Below, piece after piece: positions 60,802 to 64,000 of a DNA stretch of 64,000 nt. A model generated the notes under the pieces. That model was given only the letters and a program-made list of their open reading frames with translations. It was not told the DNA's origin and made no database searches. The number at the start of each line of letters is the position of its first letter. Within the stretch, counting starts at the first letter, position 1. Source of the stretch: Dyadobacter chenhuakuii (GTDB lineage Bacteria > Bacteroidota > Bacteroidia > Cytophagales > Spirosomataceae); contig NZ_CP099631.1 in assembly GCF_023821985.2 (NCBI RefSeq), positions 30,623 to 94,622 of the forward strand, read 5' to 3'. Position numbers and translations under genes: made by a program.

Positions 60802-61104
60802 TTACATACCAAAGCCAAAACCCCGCTTTTTCTGCTGTTCCTGTCGGGGTTTGATTTCAGGCTGCTGCGCCAGCTCCTTCTTTTCCCCTTTGTTCTGCTC
60901 CAAAGCTAAGCTTTGCTCTTTGGCCTGTTTGGCCTGGTGATTTCGCTCAGCCAAAATCATATCGGCCCGCTGCACGGCAGTCCCGTTGAGCATCACCTTC
61001 CGGTATTGGAATGTTTCACTTAGCTCACGTTCATAACCAAACGTTCGGTCAAAAGCTTTCTCACAGCGCTCCGTAAAATATAGCCGGTCACACTGCCCGA
61101 ATTT
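60802..61104 (-). pseudogene. C-terminal fragment of a plasmid-type relaxase
   Basis: An open frame of about 100 codons lacking a start reads CDRLYFTERCEKAFDRTFGY, then ETFQYRKVMLNGTAVQRADM and a Lys/Gln-rich tail ending KKRGFGFGM. This is how Bacteroidota mobilization relaxases end. A GTG at 60996 could give a 64-residue product. A related fragment (NDRMNFTEQSEKAFDGTLG) is at 62368-62427. The relaxase domain itself is missing. Confidence 0.6.
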
Positions 61105-61149
61105 TTACAGTTAAAATTGCTTCCTCGGTGGCGCATAGAGTGAAAAATA

Positions 61150-61231
61150 TTATAAAATAAACGTTCATATAAATGGTAAGGATAATCTAGCAAAAATGTT
61201 TAATATTACGTTGTAATTGTTATAAAATAAA
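61150..61231. repeat. direct repeats upstream of the serine recombinase
   Basis: TTATAAAATAAA occurs at 61150-61161 and 61220-61231, 70 bp apart, in the AT-rich leader of the recombinase gene. They may be recombinase binding subsites or an operator; this is inferred. Confidence 0.4.
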
Positions 61232-61265
61232 TCTGATTATTAGGTTTTCATCTAATCGCTTCAAA

Positions 61266-61883
61266 ATGCCCCGTAATATCGCCTATTTACGTGTCTCGAC
61301 TCTTGACCAAGACCTTGAAAAGAATAAAGCTGACATCCTGCATCTGGCTAATGAGAAAAATTTAGGAAAAGTCGAGTTTGTCCAGGAAAAGGTTTCCGGG
61401 AAAGTTGCTTGGCGTAACCGCAAAATCGGTCCAATCCTCGATGAGTTAAAAAAAGGAGATGTCATTTTACTTAGTGAGTTTTCCAGACTTGGCCGGTCTA
61501 TGCTTGAAGTGATGGAGATCATTTCCATCGCCATGCAAAAAGGTATCCGGATCTATACTGTAAAAGGTGCCTGGCAACTTGACGACTCGATCCAAAGTAA
61601 AGTGATGGCAATGGTATTTGCGATGGCTTCCGAAATTGAAAGAGACCTGATCAGTAAAAGGACAAAGGAGTCTCTTGCAGCAAAGAAACTGTCGGGAATA
61701 AAACTTGGCCGACCGTCGGGCCCAGGTAAAAGTAAACTTGATCAGTTCAAGCCTGAGATCGAGGCTTTGCTGCTCAGTGGTTCGAGTCAGAAGTACATTG
61801 CCGACCGTTACCGGGTGACGGAGGCTACTCTGTCAAATTGGATCAAAAAGAATGGTATAAAAAAATATCAAAAGGCAGCTTGA
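61266..61883 (+). CDS. serine recombinase (resolvase family)
   Basis: A 205-residue recombinase with nucleophile Ser11 (IAYLRVSTLDQD), the LLSEFSRLGRSMLEVM helix, MAMVFAMASEIERDLISKRT (E helix with catalytic Arg) and a C-terminal helix-turn-helix (YIADRYRVTEATLSNWIKKN). Length and motifs are complete. It differs from the 30328 recombinase, which shares the fold only. Relaxase fragments lie on both sides, so it probably came in on a plasmid-like element. Confidence 0.92.
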   Translation: MPRNIAYLRVSTLDQDLEKNKADILHLANEKNLGKVEFVQEKVSGKVAWRNRKIGPILDELKKGDVILLSEFSRLGRSMLEVMEIISIAMQKGIRIYTVKGAWQLDDSIQSKVMAMVFAMASEIERDLISKRTKESLAAKKLSGIKLGRPSGPGKSKLDQFKPEIEALLLSGSSQKYIADRYRVTEATLSNWIKKNGIKKYQKAA

Positions 61884-62106
61884 CTTTTCACAGGATTTGG
61901 GTGAATTTTCTTATACCCGATGCTATCCTAGTGCAATATAATTCTGAAATACCCGGACAAAATAATTCTGAAGCTCACAATTTCCCGTAAATTAAGAAAT
62001 AGGTTATAGTTCGTTTAAACCCCGTATTTTTTTAGTGATTCGTTGCATGCCCACTTCATTTCACATGTTATACTAACTTAGTCACAGTTCAAGATAAGCA
62101 GCATAG

Positions 62107-62196
62107 CAATTTGACACGATCATTAAAACACCTATCTGTATAACTAAGCATTTAGTAGTTGATATGTCATCCGATGTATTTGAACGGGGGTTGTAA
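62107..62196 (+). pseudogene. fragment related to the 58811 frame
   Basis: A frame of 29 codons without start reads IIKTPICITKHLVVDMSSDV and ends at TAA 62194-62196. It matches PITITKFIVVDVS of the 58811-59044 frame, with about 70 percent DNA identity by eye over 55 bp. Confidence 0.55.
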
Positions 62197-62367
62197 ATCT
62201 TGAATTAAAATCTTTTTCCAAGATTTTAATTCGAAGCTATAATCGGTTTTAGTGCCAATGGACGCCTCTTAGCCTGGTGGTTTTACCCGGCTACAAACAC
62301 ATCAGATCGCTGCTGTCCGGTTGGCGTTAGATTATGTAATAAAGGGTTTATCGCAACTCAGTTTATT

Positions 62368-62427
62368 GCCTAACGTTCCGTCAAAAGCTTTCTCGGATTG
62401 CTCCGTGAAATTCATCCGGTCATTTCG
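62368..62427 (-). pseudogene. second relaxase-type fragment
   Basis: About 20 codons reading NDRMNFTEQSEKAFDGTLG. They match CDRLYFTERCEKAFDRTFG inside the fragment at 60802-61104. The copy is in the same orientation, and the serine recombinase gene lies between them. Confidence 0.65.
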
Positions 62428-62507
62428 CCTCCTTTCTACACTAAAAGCTAGTTTCCGAAGCCATATCTTCCTGAGACTGGTGCTTTCGAATTTTGTTTTA
62501 CTGTAAT

Positions 62508-63974
62508 AGCACTAAAAACCGTGCTTATTTCAGTGCTTATTTTCTATCTTGATACATTTGGATTGAGATATTTTGTAGTGCTAACTATAGCGTCATGCTT
62601 ATCAGCTATTCCTTAGGATCATTGTATTACTCATGTTAATGTGTCATTATTAAAGTACATTAAAACCGAGTTATAGTGTTAGAATATGTGCTTAAAGCCA
62701 CACTGGAATAAGTGCGAGACCTTATGTGATAAACAGGAAGCAGTGTTGGCATTTTGCAGATCTGGTAGCACGAGGAACTTATATACTCACGACAGACATG
62801 CAATAGTATTTGCCAATTACTCCTCCCCTACCCTATCAAGATTTTTACCAGTGGTCTGTCAATTCTTTTTGTATATCAGGAGCCAGCACAGATCCATTAA
62901 CACCTACTACTGCAGTGTACGTTTGGAGTAGCAGCAATTGCTCGTTGTCGGCAGCTATTATTTTCCATTGAAATTGGTTGTGATTTTTTAGTGGCAAAAA
63001 TAGCGTCATGCGGTAAATCCATTTATTATAATCTTCATAGAATCCTTCCTGACGGGATAAATTTATAAATGAGGTAAAATTAGTTACAGTGCTAGTTTCG
63101 GTGCCTATTTAGGCAGCGAGATCAGTGCTAAACAATTGATATGATCAATAGCCCTTTTACAGGCAGTTAGAAGATATGGTAGTATCAGTACTTGCGTGCT
63201 CTAAATATTTGTCTGCAATGATCCTTCCCTCCCCTATCAGTAGCCTAAAGCTTTATTTAAATATATGATTAGTGTTTGTACAGATGACTTCTCCATTCGG
63301 CGTGGATGCAATTGCTCAATTACGCATTGGAAAAGTACAAGCTTTAAGAACTATTAGGCTCTAACACATACTGATCATGTTGGCAGTATGTCATCCTTCC
63401 TCCCGTAGTTGAGACTGGTTACTCAAAGAGTTGATAATGCTTTCAGCATAACTTTCGGCACTGCTTTTGGTGCTAAAAGGTATACTGTTTCCATATTGTA
63501 TCTTTGCAGTTATATTATCCTCGCGGTGCTGACTTATTTCTTTTAGTGCAATTAATTAATGCTTATGATCTTGCTTAGCGATCTATGCTATTGACAGTCT
63601 TTCCTGAACGCATATTTCAGGTCAGGCTAAATCAATCGTTTGAGAATAGCACTGAAAATAGTGTTTAAACCAGTGCTTTATCCAGTGCTAAAATGAAAGT
63701 AAGGGTTCTATGCATTAAAGAGATTGAATTTTATCCTGATTCTATTCAGTGATCTAATATTTCCAATATAGATCTACCAATCAAACATTTGACACTTCTT
63801 AGGATAAGTAAGAATGTCACAAAAAATCTCCACTTAAAAAACCAGTGCTATTCTGGGCACTGATTACAGTGCTATTAAAAAAAATATTATTTTTTTTAAT
63901 AATCGTTAATGTGCTCATATAAAGTAGGTTACAGTTAATATTCTGCATGTTAAAGCAGTGTTTAAAACAGCACT
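62508..63974. repeat. seven clusters of 12-bp-phased RGYRCY hexamers
   Basis: Hexamers AGTGCT, its complement AGCACT and close variants (GGTGCC, GGCACT, AGTGTT) recur with strict 12-bp spacing. Starts are 62508/62520/62532; 62675/62687/62699/62711; 63088/63100/63112/63124; 63457/63469; 63648/63660/63672/63684; 63844/63856/63868; 63957/63969. Clusters are 110-420 bp apart in AT-rich DNA with no convincing gene in 61884-64000. Pyrimidine-rich CCTTCCTCCC-type stretches (62820, 63220, 63386) lie between some clusters. The self-complementary hexamer suggests protein binding on one DNA face at slightly over one turn per site. Confidence 0.7.
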
Positions 63975-64000
63975 AGAAATTACACCGAATAAGGCATTTG

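Noticed and set aside
62321..62931. Two short plus-strand frames (61 and 81 codons) as genes
   Set aside because: Low-complexity composition and overlap with a relaxase stub and a hexamer cluster. One has many Cys/Arg/Ser without any pattern; not supported.
62508..63974. CRISPR array
   Set aside because: Units are 12 bp with a 6-bp core, grouped in irregular clusters. There are no 28-37 bp repeats, no regular spacers and no cas genes.
1..64000. tRNA or rRNA genes
   Set aside because: No cloverleaf with GGTTCGAATCC-type T-arm or rRNA-like segment was recognised on either strand; a covariance search would be decisive.

Overview
The window looks like chromosomal DNA of a Bacteroidota bacterium, most likely a Cytophagales member of the Dyadobacter/Spirosoma type. 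This rests on the TlpA/DUF4369 secreted thioredoxins, the lipoprotein and MORN-type proteins, starts without clear Shine-Dalgarno sites, the mix of many orphan response regulators with hybrid kinases, and the gene families present. The genus is inferred from these families, not proven.

Region 1 (1-9.1 kb) is a DNA damage and mutagenesis locus. It holds an SRAP (HMCES/YedK-type) peptidase with a small partner, a 2H RNA phosphodiesterase, and an autoproteolytic LexA-like XRE/S24 repressor. The repressor is divergent from an imuA-imuB-dnaE2 operon with a small distal gene. Region 2 (9.1-31 kb) is accessory and decayed. It has a polymorphic-toxin remnant followed by two immunity-type genes (Imm11-like, DUF4241), two TlpA thioredoxins, a DUF3800-winged-helix protein, small membrane proteins, and a secreted protein built of 20-residue tandem repeats. 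It also has TIMP/MORN proteins, a probable DUF6973 effector with a partner, an intact DUF1016 PD-(D/E)XK protein, a serine recombinase, IS remnants and several families of short dispersed repeats.

Region 3 (31-38.6 kb) has RidA, YdeI and a WYL regulator, then a decayed DUF1016 gene next to a complete IS3-family element, a frameshifted transaldolase and an alpha-amylase C-terminal fragment. Region 4 (38.7-53 kb) is a signalling island: two REC-only regulators, a CheB, a CheB-CheR-PAS-histidine kinase fusion, a Crp/Fnr regulator, an amidase, a GAF-PAS4 hybrid kinase with two receivers, and a GAF kinase. Region 5 (53-58.2 kb) has a decayed alpha/beta hydrolase, a YtxH protein with a glycine/alanine-rich membrane protein, and a two-gene unit pairing a DisA_N (diadenylate cyclase-like) protein with a DUF429 RNase H-fold protein. 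Region 6 (58.2-64 kb) is again accessory: small orphan genes, a MORN lipoprotein, relaxase fragments around a second serine recombinase, and a final 2 kb without genes.

The strongest unexplained signals are four. First, perfect 29-bp palindromes lie at the same codon position of both DUF1016 genes, with different arm sequences. Second, the DAC-like/DUF429 pair is a candidate nucleotide-signal and nuclease module. Third, hexamers of the form RGYRCY sit in strict 12-bp register in seven clusters of the last 1.5 kb. Fourth, a roughly 30-bp repeat follows the 3' ends of several plus-strand accessory genes.
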